Part shown: positions 21,801 through 32,543 of the stretch, in pieces | Layout: each line of letters opens with the position of its first letter | Numbering within the stretch: position 1 is the first letter of the stretch | Origin: Adineta ricciae | Lineage: Eukaryota; Rotifera; Eurotatoria; Adinetida; Adinetidae | NCBI GenBank assembly: GCA_905250025.1 | Contig: CAJNOJ010000046.1 | Location: 248,001-312,000, forward strand | Length of the DNA: 64,000 nt | Direction of reading: 5' to 3' | Made by a program: the position numbers and the translations under genes | Notes under the pieces: generated by a model | Seen by the model: only the letters and a program-made list of their open reading frames with translations | The model's database searches: none | Told to the model about the DNA's origin: nothing

Positions 21801-23551
21801 ATAATTCGATAGCAATGAGATTGAAAATCAAAGCAATATGCAAATTAAACCATTTTCATCTTGCCATTTCACTCATAAAAACGATAAAACATAAAGTTTT
21901 ATATCCAGAAGAGTAGAACAACGAGAGACATCATCAAATTTTAGGCTCTGCTTTTTTTGCATCAAACTGTTTATATATACATTGACTTTTTTTTTCGACA
22001 TTTCTCTACTAGTGAAGACACACATACTTTTCAACTTACTAGTCGTAGTAACTGATGATTGACAAGGCATGGCAAGGATGAAAATCGTTTGGTTACTTCA
22101 TAGACTACTGTTGAATGATAAACATGTTACATACCAATGAATGAAAGGACTAATCGTGATTGTACTCCAGCCTTACACAAGCCGCAGCAGAAGAACAGAA
22201 GAAGGCAGAGAAACCTCGATACATATTCTCTTCTTCTGTGTTTTGTTTTCCTTTCTCATATGCACTATCAACATCCCATATCGATTAGAAGACATTAATT
22301 AGTACAATATTTGCTTTTATCATAATGAAAAATCATTTCCCTAATGAATAATCCTAACAGATTGATCTGGCTGAAATCAACTTACGAGATCGCGATCGTT
22401 TGAAACAAATTCCACCCGTACTACTGACACCTCGAACAGTTGTATCATCAATCACAATATCATCAGTACAGTCATCAATTAACGTACTGTCAGTTACTCG
22501 TCTCCATAATTGAATAATGCCTAGCGAAAAATGAATTTCAAATGAAGTCTGTCCGTGAAATGTTCTTACGTTCATAGGCGAAGGCGAAACGTTTAAATAA
22601 GGGTAGCAATGGTTCATTCAGAGGCATTTGCTTTTCGTGTATTTTGATATTTGAATATGCCAACAGAATTTGTTTATCTATGTATACTTTCTGATTGAGA
22701 TTATTGATAACTGAATAGAGTTTTGTGCGTGATAAATATGGTTCAATTTGATTCAAAATAGATTTATGTTGATAGAGACGAGCTTGAATATCATCTAACG
22801 AATTGATTGCTGGCGGCAATGGTACTCCTGAGGAAATTGCCGATGTCGATGAGTAAAGTGAAAGTTGTTTTCTTGATGTAACTGGTGTTGAATGAACCGA
22901 TAATGAAGGTGATGGCATTGTGATCGAGATACTCTTTGTTCCGAGTTTATGCAATGCCTGTTGACAACAAGTAATTGTTGTTTCTAATTCGTGCCGAAGA
23001 GTATCTTCGAGATTTAAATGTGTAAGTGATACGGATCGTGATAGCGTCGAGGTACTAGTGGCTGTGGAATGACGTTGTTCGAAATACGATATACATTCAT
23101 CAAGTGTTTGTTTCTGACGAAGAAGACGTTTGAATAAGATCGGTTGAACATAAGAGAGAATCCGAAGGATGCTGCCGAGATTGCTCGACAAGCGTTCGTT
23201 TTCGATGGAGCATTCTTTGAATTTGGCTTGAATTGATGATGCGGAAGGAGATGTTGCTGCAAAGATACTAATCATTTTCGATAATAATTGTTCAGGTTTA
23301 AATATTCGAAGAGGAAATGTATCCGGATCGATGACAAACATTTTCGAATAGATTACTTCAAAGATTTCGATTGAAAATGGTAATTGAGCAAATAAGGTGT
23401 CGAATGATAAATCTGTGGTGACAATCTTACGGAATGTATTCGCATTTAGACGATTGATATAAACTGCGCAGTCATCATAGTTATGTGTTCGAAGATAATG
23501 GGCAATACGAGCTAAGACAACGTCGATCGGGATATTACGATTACTAGCCAT
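15801..23551 (-). CDS. SPATA18: MIEAP/SPATA18-family mitochondrial quality-control protein
   Basis: Homologue of the mitochondria-eating protein, which in vertebrates acts in degradation or repair of damaged mitochondria. Common exons (minus): 20479-20532, 17348-17618, 16449-16653, 16234-16395, 16082-16179, 15801-16026. Seen: a coiled coil (HLEKERLKNDLLQLKNELQK), a helical segment with the family's LAFRHAQ, then the MIEAP carboxyl domain (WGLVNQTPPYSIEF, EYIWPCLIDGRDRTCVAKG). The longest isoform adds 22570-23551 and 22386-22520 (710 aa, frame closes), giving a helical amino-terminal region not recognised. Four other candidate 5' exons (listed separately) also join in phase 1, predicting isoforms of about 348, 354, 384 and 544 aa. 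Introns are long for this genome: 20533 to 22385, 17619-20478 (2.9 kb), and 16654-17347 with a nested ORF. Identity is strong for the carboxyl half, weaker for the 5' structure. Confidence 0.85.
16868..17341 (+). CDS. Small four-helix membrane protein nested in MIEAP intron
   Basis: Intronless ORF of 157 aa, opposite in strand to the host gene, ending six bases before the next MIEAP exon. Four hydrophobic segments are visible at about residues 8-30, 43-62, 72-93 and 110-140, with a short polar tail. No family recognised; it has the tetraspan shape of small uncharacterised bdelloid membrane proteins. High AT content can produce such frames by chance, so expression needs support. Confidence 0.45.
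   Translation: MSTYPEKTIVLIICIFSIIELITCLFLHVYYSCESHLHALYFIESSGFIGFLSTLFYFILKELKKTYVNIYLILSNIYFVSMMCIIIYWLISLTIESRRFVDDFHLRQCQLVVSYFLMLTIIGNYLIFFMLIMYALWFCYSDVREKQGLYSHATLIH
18180..18911 (-). CDS. MIEAP gene: candidate first exon (isoform S) or stand-alone ORF
   Basis: The open frame runs from ATG 18911 to a stop at 18180 (243 aa), inside the 2.9-kb MIEAP intron on the same strand. A good donor (ATGC|GTAAGAG) at 18239 would leave phase 1 and join the exon at 17618 in frame, giving a 544-aa MIEAP isoform. The encoded 224 residues are Ser/Thr/Asn-rich with a basic cluster (RRSLRKNKERFYNKR) and look disordered; no domain recognised. If unspliced it would be a separate small protein. Confidence 0.55.
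   Translation of the reverse strand: MSDAINFHFVYPQTPSHPSTNHIRKQQSTSKLINTYLSTAAQYLNRTKSFHISTNATLRPKKSICIQVDNNSPEKRSSLCNNPNLARSVPSNINNLNLSLVSTNTHMIYHEQQFQSIGMSEVNTNKESKSPGFVNTIRRSLRKNKERFYNKRSVTMKSCHSLSQYEETPVILPQTSMTPTLLCRRQYSDKTHEAFTTTPTGETSTNFTSLDDDNEDESERNDQMRKRLLLHVEKKNNVSLSKL
19662..19684. repeat. (AG)n microsatellite
   Basis: About 23 bases of uninterrupted AG dinucleotide within the long MIEAP intron. Confidence 0.95.
20618..20666 (-). other. MIEAP gene: candidate first exon (isoform B)
   Basis: Encodes MSNRSFRLPSQRLSYI and ends with a GTAAGT donor in phase 1, only 85 bases before the common exon at 20532. It cannot be an in-phase internal exon, so it should be a true alternative start. 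Confidence 0.5.
21345..21483 (-). other. MIEAP gene: candidate first exon (isoform A)
   Basis: ATG at 21483, 46 codons with an Asn run (about eight in a row) and ending FLEEFRPYHQRY, then a GTAAGT donor in phase 1. A TTTTTAG within it would alternatively define a 30-nt in-phase cassette exon (21345-21374). Confidence 0.45.
22040..22070 (-). other. MIEAP gene: candidate 31-nt first exon (isoform C)
   Basis: ATG followed by ten codons (MPCQSSVTTT) and a strong GTAAGT donor in phase 1. An internal AG would instead make a 12-nt in-phase cassette microexon (22040-22051) between unit D and the common exons. Both fit the frame. Confidence 0.4.
22386..23551 (-). CDS. MIEAP gene: long 5' coding unit (isoform D)
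   Basis: Exons 22570-23551 and 22386-22520 (intron 49 bp). It starts MASNRNIPIDVVLARIAHYL and encodes about 370 mostly helical residues with a Ser/Thr-rich linker in the middle, ending CFKRSRS. The donor (CTC|GTAAG) leaves phase 1, matching the acceptor at 20532. The domain is not recognised. It could be a separate gene only if a terminal exon exists elsewhere; the open donor argues against that. An acceptor-like AG (23555-23556) lies three bases before the ATG. Confidence 0.7.
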
Positions 23552-24983
23552 TTTCTAATTGTAGATGCACTACTAAATCAAGTAGAAATATCGCTGCTTG
23601 TATTAGTTCTTGTTTGTTATTCTATTGTTATTGCGAGACGTACTATCATGGTAAACTTGCTTAGATTGATGAGAAGACAACATTTAGGTTGTTAGTACGT
23701 AGTAGTGGTGTTCCTCGATTCTCCACGTTGTGTTTCTATCACCTTCGAATGGAAAGAGTAGTACGAACAAGACGAGAGGAGATATTTTGTTCGGGTTTCT
23801 TTCTGCTGCTTTCTCTCTTCGTACTTTGATTTTTGACGTCAATGATGGTACCGATCTATTATCTATCTATTGCCACATATACGTATATGTGTATAAGGCG
23901 ATTCTCTGGTTAAAAGAAATAACGTTTATGATTATATGCATACACACACAATCTTCCCCTTCCTGTCGTAGTATTGACTTATTGATAACGACAATTGTCT
24001 TGCTACAGATAAAACTTGACGCACAGTTGCCCTTCATCAGCTCTCGACACATGAATCGAATTAAACATAATCTTACATGATGAGAATAACAAAAAATTAG
24101 GTTTTGACGTACTACAAACAGATGATTTCCTACCTATGATGAGATCATATGAATAACGATGCGGTTCCTTTAAGTACTTCCTCTCTTACTTTCGACATAG
24201 GTTATTTGATACGAGTGAATGCCAGCGACTATATGACATATTTTCATATCAGGAAGGTTAGCCTTTGTTATCTTTTCTAAGTTGAAATCGAAGACTCTTT
24301 TTCAATGTGAGATTATGACAAAATCGATGTCAGTCGATATTTAACTACACTCAATAAGAGACAAATGGGCAGTACGAATTCTATTATACAACAGAAACCT
24401 TGCTCAGACATGATTATATGCAAATCATTCGACTACTCTCAGTCAACTGTCTTCCTTCGTAAAAAATACGATTAGACATAAGTTTTATTAGACGATGATA
24501 GAATACTGCCGTCGATATCATTAATCTTCTACGACAGAACAAACAAATTCAATTAATTTTGACGGTAATTAATAAGAGGATATGACAAATTCTTCGATAT
24601 ACTTGAGCAAGTCGTCTCAAGAAATGTATTACATGCTCAATCATTTTCCTATTTGTGCTGAACATCTGTTGCATTGTACAACACACATTCTCGGTTATCC
24701 CGTAGTTTTACTGCAAGCACATAGCGGGATGCAGTAGACAATTCGAAGCATTTCTTAGGATTCCAAAATCAATATGTTTGTAAGGCAATAAACAAATTCG
24801 AGAATCATTTGTTTGGATGTAATTAAATCGAAGTCCTTTCGTAGAATAGTTCTGTTTTTCTGTCGGTAATCAATGCAAAAAAGCATATCCTTTCTAAATA
24901 ATCAAAACCACGCCTATCGAATTCAATTTGAATTAGTAGCAGTGTTTGATCTATATATCATTCATTTCTAACAAGAACATAAT
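23552..24983. other. Intergenic between divergent genes
   Basis: Shared 5' region of the MIEAP gene (minus) and the membrane protein at 24984 (plus). No coding exon was identified; short open frames are not supported. Confidence 0.5.
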
Positions 24984-27135
24984 ATGCACGAAACGTGCAT
25001 TTCAACTCTAATCCTCACGACTATTCTTTATGCTTGCGATATTGTTCATGGCACGCATTTTCGTGGTTCGATGCTCTCTTGGCGGGTATTGAACGAATCA
25101 GCAGCATCTGTTACTCTAGAAATTCTTCAACGTCATGCTTGGCGATATGACTATTACAGTCCACTTTGCACGAGTGCAACGATTCCAAACGGACAACCGA
25201 TTTTAGGAACTTCAGCTTACAGCATCAATTGCATTAGTACTTGTCCAACTGGTTTGACAACGCTGGGAAGTGTAAACGTTCCTTGTACAGGTTATAATAT
25301 TGCTGAACAGTATGCAATGGGTGAAGGTCGCTTTAAAAAATCCGTTCCAAAGAATGCGAGTTTTGTCGCATCATTTACTAACACAAACTGGTTTAATCTT
25401 GTAACGGGAAATAGTCTAGCATGGAGTGTTGCCGTCCGAGTTCAAACTTTTAAGCGTCTTGATACTGGCTATTACAATAATGCACCCGTGATTACCATGT
25501 TACCGATCTATCGATTAAGAAATCACATCAGTTATTCCATCAAAATCAATGTAGCTGACAACGATTTCGATCCATACATATGCCTATGGTCACAAGGCTA
25601 TAATCAATGTGGCGATCTTAACAACAGTGTTCCAAATGGAGTGATTGATAATTATGCATGCTATTTAAATTTTACACCACAAATAGCAGGTTTCTATGCA
25701 GCGGCTGTGACAGTTGAAGATTTTATTGTGACACCAGTGAACATCTCTTCCACTGCGTATCTTTCTCAAGTACCCATTCAATTCGTCTTCCATGTTTATG
25801 ATTCATCACAGCCGTGTGTCACTGGGCCTATCTATATCGGCGATCTCGTGCCAGACATGTGCATTTACATATCGATAGGAGTTACTCAAATGACACGAGT
25901 GCGTTTTAAAGTTCAATGTGCAAATGCCACAGTAGCCAGCTATATCAGTGTGAATCCAACTGGCTTATTAACGACGCCCATCCAGCAAGATCCATTCGAT
26001 CCGACAATATTTGCATTCTTGGCTAATTTCACATCTAGTGCTGATCAAATAGGTCAAAATCTTTTCTGCTTCGGTGCTATCGATTCAATTGGTAACCAAG
26101 GTGCTTCTACTTGTTTACGTTTTACTGTTTTATCAGCAACATCGAGTCTTCAATCGATGTACAAGCAGAACGCTACTCGATATCCTATGGGAACCGTGCC
26201 GAAAACGACATCTGTTTGGACGCTTCTTACCGATGGACACAGTTATGAACGGCCAACAACGGAAAGTTACATTCGATTTAAACGTGCATCGGATAACACT
26301 GATTTTTATGTGTTAAACGTTGTTACAGCGACTGACAATGTTTTTTATCTACCTAGTCGTCTGGTGATTAATTCTACGGTTGTATGGACGCCAGGTGAAC
26401 GGTTTTATATTTATTTCGATCCAGGCGTATTTGTAGAAGCGAGCACTTGTTTAAAAGAATCTATGCCTATCAATGATCCAAACTTTTGGCCATTTCAAAT
26501 TCCATACGAAGCAACATCCACAACCACAAGTAACCAGATCCAATTATTCTCATAGAAATACCGAATAACTTTTTCTTAGCTTCAACGTCAACAACATCGG
26601 CCACGTCGACCACCACTACTCGAACGGTAATTAAACATTGAGGGTGTTTCATTGCATATCTATCATTTGAAAGGTTCCCACACAACGCACACTTGCACCA
26701 ACGACTACAACAACCTCAGCTACTACTTCTACTACAACCACACTCACCACGACCGAATCAGTAACCACTCCACTCAAGACCATTCAACAACCAGTTCGAT
26801 TCCTAACAAGTGCTATTGTTGGGATAATCCTAGCAAGTTTTACCATGTGTTTCTGCCTAACGTGGATGATCCACTCATTTCTTCGTATTGCTTTGATTCG
26901 TTTTCTTCTTCTCCATTGGGGTCTTCATGAACAATTGCTTAGTATTCGTTCGCTACCATTGTCAGAGACGCCAACATTCGATCTGGGCTTTGATCAGTTA
27001 AATCCCAATAGTATGCCATCGAAACCGCAATACAAGTTCAAAACGCGCCGTCACCAACAAGGAAATGCACGAAACTATTCAATTTTTATGAATGAAACTA
27101 CCACGCAAGATAATTTAGTTCAAATCACGGTCTAG
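24984..27135 (+). CDS. Type I membrane protein, large extracellular region, Thr-rich stalk
   Basis: Exons 24984-26529, 26580-26626, 26674-27135 (introns 50 and 47 bp), 684 aa. Signal peptide at residues 1-23, then an ectodomain of about 500 residues starting THFRGSMLSWRV with many cysteines and several N-glycosylation sequons. A Thr/Ser-rich mucin-like stalk (from about residue 510) is followed by one membrane helix (LTSAIVGIILASFTMCFCL) and a cytoplasmic tail of about 100 residues with basic residues (KFKTRRHQQGN). The opening HFRG...SW pattern occurs in uncharacterised invertebrate surface proteins. Function unknown; a surface receptor or adhesion role is plausible. Confidence 0.8.
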
Positions 27136-28479
27136 TTCCATCTCTTTCCCCACACCCTCTCTCCTGCCATTGCTATATACAAAAAACTTATCGATCACAG
27201 ATGATGAAAGTCGGGAAAAAATGTCACCATGCAATGTTTTTTTATCAATTCTATCACAATTAACCACTCTGTGTTGAACTTGTTTGCTTTGCTTATATTC
27301 TCGATTTAATTCATCCGAGTACATTTATTCTGAAGTGATTGTATATTGAAAACTATTACGATTGAAGTGTTCAATTTATATCATCCATAATATAAGCAAA
27401 TCTACTTCTGTAGAAATGAGAAAATGGTTTTCGAATTCCTACTACGTAATTAAGTTTATTTTTATTAAAACAACAAACAGTAGAGAAACCAAAACAAACG
27501 TAATCACATACAGATGAGAAATAGATACATCTAGTTGAATTTTGATCATTTCAAGGTTGGAAAGACAAACATAATCAAGTACAGTGACAAATAGCAGCAC
27601 AAAATGCATTGAATTTTGGAAGGATTATTTTAAATAAGGCGATGAAAAATGAGCCACAAGAAACAGAATATCTACATGAACACGCATCAATAGTTTCACA
27701 TAACTGTAGTGAGAGATGACTAAGAAATAAAACAAGAGAGAGAGAGAGAGAGAGAAAAGAGAAGAAGATGATTAATGCGTCAAACTCGATATCTCGTTTA
27801 AACAAAGCACCCAATATACAGAAAAAGAAACGACAGGACAAGCACACACCGGAACAGAAGAGAGAGAGAAACAGAAAGAAAGAAATATCTGAGTTGTAAT
27901 TTCAAACAACCGAAAAGAAGAATGAGCATTCAAAACCAAGCGAGAAGAAATATGAAATGTTTGCATTAGTTTGTCTTTGTTATCTATTCACTGTTTTGAC
28001 TTGAGAGGAGGCGAAGAGAAAGGTTTTCGGCAATCGGTGATGATCAAAAGATTTCCACGCAAACACCACCGGAGATGGTCAATAAAAAGCAAAGGACTAG
28101 TGCACAAGGATAGAATACTTCATAGAGTTTCTTTGTTCATCGAATCACTAAAGAGAATTTGGTAATGAGATCCATTCATTTGTAACCATAGAATCTTCAC
28201 TGTTGAATTATTGCTTGGGGAACGAAAAGTGGGTCATCCGACGTGTATGCACAATTTTAATGTTGGATGGAAGAAGCAGTCGAGAAGAGAGTTTGTAGAG
28301 GACGGAGACGAGCGTTTCGAACGGAAGAAAAGTTGTTATTGCAAACATTCATGGCTAACTACTATTAGAGCGAAGAATCAATCACAGAAGAGTGAAAACA
28401 GGATGTAATCTTTGTTTTGTTTAAGGAAACGAAAAGAGAAAAAGACAGGATGGGATATGATTGACTGACTTGATTTCTT
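27136..28479. other. Intergenic between convergent genes, purine-rich
   Basis: Holds the 3' flanks of the membrane protein (plus) and the polyQ orphan (minus). An AG-rich tract (27735-27755, then GA/AAAG-rich sequence to about 27890) makes long open frames that look spurious. Confidence 0.5.
27735..27755. repeat. (AG)n microsatellite
   Basis: Uninterrupted AG dinucleotide run of about 20 bases inside a purine-rich tract. Confidence 0.9.
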
Positions 28480-29061
28480 TTATTGCCATGGGATTGCTTG
28501 TTGAGAATAATTTGTCCAGATATTATTATCAAACGTGATCTTCGATTGAAATGGATTATATTCGATATCTTGATCGTAGATTGATGAGAAATGCGCTTTG
28601 TCTGGAATGTTATTCGGATTTGGTCGAGTGATTGGCGAACGTTGGCCGACTATTTTCCGTGTTGGGTTACCATTCGATTGCATTGATGATGACGAAGGAA
28701 TTTGTTGTTGCTGTTGTTGTTGTTGAGAAGATATTTTCATTGAATTGAGCTGCTCGACTAGATGGAGTGGCTTGTTCGATAATTCGGAAATACGTTCAAG
28801 ATTCCACCAGAAATCTTGGCTCAAACGTGTTATCCAAGCACTATCATCGCGTAGTAAATATCGATCTAAAAATCAAACAAAACTCGAAGAATTTCTCTCG
28901 ATAATCATCCGTCCGTCTTACCAGCGTTTTCGAATACACTCCAGTCAATATCAGGATAAATCAATGCATTACCAAAGCCTAGAAATATTTCTTCGATGTA
29001 CTCATCAAGAGTTCTACTTCGTTGAACATACCAGACGATTGATCCATAGTCATCATCATTG
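28480..29061 (-). CDS. Uncharacterised protein with polyQ tail, 5' exons not located
   Basis: Two supported exons (minus): 28922-29061 and 28480-28865 (intron 56 bp, phases match). The encoded part begins near DDDYGSIVWYVQRSRTLDEY and runs through IYPDIDWSVFENAGRYLL and AWITRLSQDFWWNLERISEL, which looks like a folded helical domain. A disordered tail with eight consecutive glutamines follows. No ATG is available in the first exon, so at least one upstream exon is missing; an exon end with a GTAAGT donor near 29262 is a candidate. Family not recognised. Confidence 0.6.
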
Positions 29062-30400
29062 CTTTAATTCAATCGAATTTTCCTGATAAACGTGAGGAAT
29101 AAATGTCACAATGATCTAGTAATGAAAAGCAAATCGTATGAGAGAAAAAATTTGTTCTCCGTTCTCTGAATACATATCGTTCATTTTACTCGTCTATCAA
29201 ATGAATGGGCGAGCGAGCGAAGAAAGAAAAAGCTAACCGCAGTAAGGGTTCAACTTACCGGACTGATACTTGAACTGATGGAGCAAGTGTGAGTGCACGC
29301 AAACGTTGGTAGTCTCTCTTCTCTCACTTAATGTGAAGAGAAAAAATATGCATAAACATACGTGCTTATGCACGTAGTCCGAAAAAAAACGCGAGAGAGA
29401 AAGGATTTCTGTGTCTGAATGTTAACAAAACAAAACAGAAAATTCAATTAGCGGTGAAAAACAGCGAGCTGCTATTGGCGTTTGTTAGAATAAATAACAC
29501 ATACACAAAAAAAGAATCAATACTGTTGTTATTGATGTTTCTTTTTTTGTGTGTATAGAGACAATCTCTGTTCGTCTTTTATCCTAATCGAGAGTACGAG
29601 AAGGGAGGGAGAAAGAGAAAAAGGAGAGAAATATGTATCCGTTATTGAGTTGCTGATCAAATCGAATCATGATACAGAATTCTCTTCGTTTTTCTTTGTC
29701 AGTTAATTAAATAAACATGAAAATCAGATAGACTTACATATTGAAGTGGGAAAAATATTATTTTGTTATTTGCACTAGAAAATGTTTAGCAGAGAAATAG
29801 TTGTCAGAATTGAAAGAGTGAAAAACAGTTTGTCACATGAAGAAAATAAAGAGACTTGCTCTGCTTTCTTATTCGGTCAAAGCAAACAAGATAGACGATG
29901 GAGAACAACGGAAAGTTATATGAGAGAAAAAGAGCAAAGAAAGAAAAAAAGCGTACAGAAGAAAGAGAGAAAGAAGTTGCATAGTTAAGTCTTAAGAACA
30001 TAAGTCCATGTATTGTTCAATAACTAATCACTAATACGAATTTTCGATTTTCAATTACAATTCTTCTCGAAATAATTTCTTTAGGTTTTCATTTTAATCA
30101 ACAAGAACATAGTATCTGTTTCTCCGACAGATGACACTATACAACAGTGTGGTTACGTACAGTTGCACGTAGAAGTTGCATAACATAGCTTGTTATTTTA
30201 TGCATCGGACTATAACAAATTTGAATTGAATCCCGAAGGGTGTACTGTATGAACTTGAAGTGCTGCTAAATGATCGAGATTAACTCAATTAGTTTTGCGT
30301 GATTTCTATAAAATTCATATTTTAGTTCTCTTCTGTGTTTATATTCCAGTCAGACAGTCAAATAAAAATCTTAAATCAATAATTGAGTACAGTGGCCTGA
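29062..30400. other. Intergenic, no supported gene
   Basis: Should contain the missing 5' exon(s) of the polyQ orphan. A 68-codon plus-strand ORF at 29782-29988 is highly charged and low in complexity and is not accepted. No RNA gene recognised. Confidence 0.45.
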
Positions 30401-32292
30401 TTATTCTTTGCATTTCGATTGTAGATTTTTTTTTACTAATAAGTTCTTGTATGCCGTCCAGTCGACCTCACGTTGTAATTTTTTTTGTAATTCTTCGTCA
30501 GTGACATAGGGTCGAACCTATGGAAAAGCGTCGTTTAGAGAAGAAAGTAGAGGGATGGATTTTTACTTCTCGTCGCAATCGGTCAAATAAACTTTCCGGC
30601 GTCATTTTAATAAAGAAACTTTTAAGTATGCGAATACATTCGGCTCCATCGGAGACTAATGTAACACTGAGCGCGTTTTTGAGTTGACCGAAAACAACAC
30701 TGACCAAACCCTTCGAAGTCAAACGAATCAAGAGAAAATGTAGATCATAAATTTACTTACAAATACACTCTTTTCGCGAATTTGTTCAATTTCTGTATAA
30801 CATCTGGCTGTCGCAACAGGTGTTTTAGGCTAAAAATTGACTGATCGAAATTCTGTTGATATGTTCCGTACAAATTACTTTGTTAAATGCGCCCAATGCT
30901 TTCATACTGTATTCTGAAACACGTTGTGAGCCGAAGTTGTCATAAATTATACGTGGCTTTTTCAAAGTTTTCAATTTTGGTGTCACTTGTGTCAGCGCTT
31001 TGATGACTCGACAGGAGCCCGTGCGAACAATATAAATCCATTCGTCTTCGTTCGAATCTTTGCACATTAATGTTCCGGCTCTGAAAAGACATGCCGAATT
31101 TTGAATGAACTTTTGAGAATGTATTTACCGATAGTAGACAACTTGACAGATGTTAGGATTATTGTGAGGAATTTTGTCTATAGGAAATCCACGAAACTAC
31201 GAAATATGAAACGTCTTAACATAGAAGTACAGATCAATATCGTACCTGAGGAATTTGCCTTAGAAATGTGATAAAATCAGGTTCTGTCTCTGTATCATGT
31301 GCCATGAATATTTTTATGAAATCTTCTTGTTCAATGGCTAGCATTGTCACATCTGTATGACAACTGACTGTAGCTGTTCGTCGTTGATCATTGATAAGTG
31401 CGACTTCCTGTATGATAAGCAAACGAATTACTGATAGTTTGATGATTCAAGTGGATCTTACACCGAACGAACTGCCTTTTTTAAGTGCAGCAACAAGTCT
31501 TGAACTGACCGTATGAGTCAATGGATTTTCTCGTAATTTATAAACATCGGCTAGGATAAAAACTCACAATCGAATGAAATCTTCTTTTTTCAACACATTC
31601 AACGTACTGACACCATCGACAATCAGGTAGAAATTTTTAGCACGATGTCCTTCCCGGAGAATAACACGACCTCTTTCAAATTCTTCTAAAACACCAATAC
31701 GTGCTAATGCATATTGACGTTGCAGTGGGAATTCTACAAAAGATAAACTTGTTACTTTTTTTTTCCCTAAAGATGAGAGATAAACCTGTAAACGACGAAA
31801 TCGTTTGTCCGAGACCGACGACAGCCAAACGAATATCTTCTTCCGTTCTTGTTGCTGGATCGGATTTTAGAATCTTTCGAATATTTCTTCCAATTGTTTC
31901 CTAAACACTTCATCGACTTCAATTTCACATCGCTTTCAACTCTCTTACTTCAACCGGTCGCCGAAATTTACTTAAATCGAAAAGTATCTCCGTATTATCA
32001 CACAACTCTTCTTTCTGTTCACGTAAGGAATCAATGGCATATTTTCGAATGATTAAACAGACACGAATTGCATAACGAACGAGTCGAAGAAATTTCCACA
32101 ATCTTTTATGATACTAAAACAACCATTGAGCGAAACGTTGAACATCTGTTCGATAAAAATCGATCTTACGTATTCGTGGTGAACTGACGGACGTCGTTTC
32201 GTTCGCAGTGACAGCGTTAAATGTTGATGCTGGATAGAGTTTTGTGTTCCAGTTCGATGAAACGAACCGGGTGTTGCACCACGCGAAGACAT
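30401..32292 (-). CDS. CNBD2: Cyclic nucleotide-binding domain protein, CNBD2-like
   Basis: Homologue of CNBD2, a cAMP-binding protein required for sperm flagella in mouse. Eleven exons (minus): 32170-32292, 31949-32113, 31786-31900, 31614-31733, 31462-31550, 31246-31407, 31129-31196, 30879-31080, 30761-30829, 30567-30710, 30401-30517; introns about 47-63 bp; 457 aa. Seen: a basic amino half (LVRYAIRVCLIIRKYA), TEEDIRLAV, then the domain EFPLQRQYALARIG, GRVILREGH, FYLIVDADVYKL, and the phosphate-binding cassette GSSFGEVALINDQRRTATV with the conserved Glu and Arg. A second partial copy (WIYIVRTGSCRVIKAL, SVFGLVSVVFGQ) follows. The kept cassette suggests real nucleotide binding. Next upstream on the strand is ZBBX. 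Confidence 0.88.
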
Positions 32293-32543
32293 TGATAGAA
32301 GTAACAAAAAATAAATAATATGGAATAGTTTTATATAATTAGTTTTGAAAGGATGAAGAAAAAGAAAATTAATAAAATATCATTTAAATGGTTTCCTTTC
32401 TCCGTCATCGAAATTGCTTGTAGATAGACAATTGAAAGTGAAAGAATAAGCACTTGCATGTCAGAAGAGAACAGTTCGATTTATTTATTAAAAAATAAAA
32501 AATAAAAGCACAAAGGAAGAGAATTTATAATATATATTCCATT

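Noticed and set aside
27575-27966. Minus-strand ORFs rich in Leu, Ser and Cys
   Set aside because: Produced by an AG-repeat tract; no start context or homology.
29782-29988. 68-codon plus-strand ORF with Lys/Glu-rich end
   Set aside because: Low-complexity purine-rich sequence; no domain, no flanking exon.
31551-31613. In-frame stop inside the CNBD2 cyclic-nucleotide domain (possible pseudogene)
   Set aside because: A 63-nt GT-AG intron removes the stop and restores the domain pattern FYLIVDADVYKL, so the gene looks intact.
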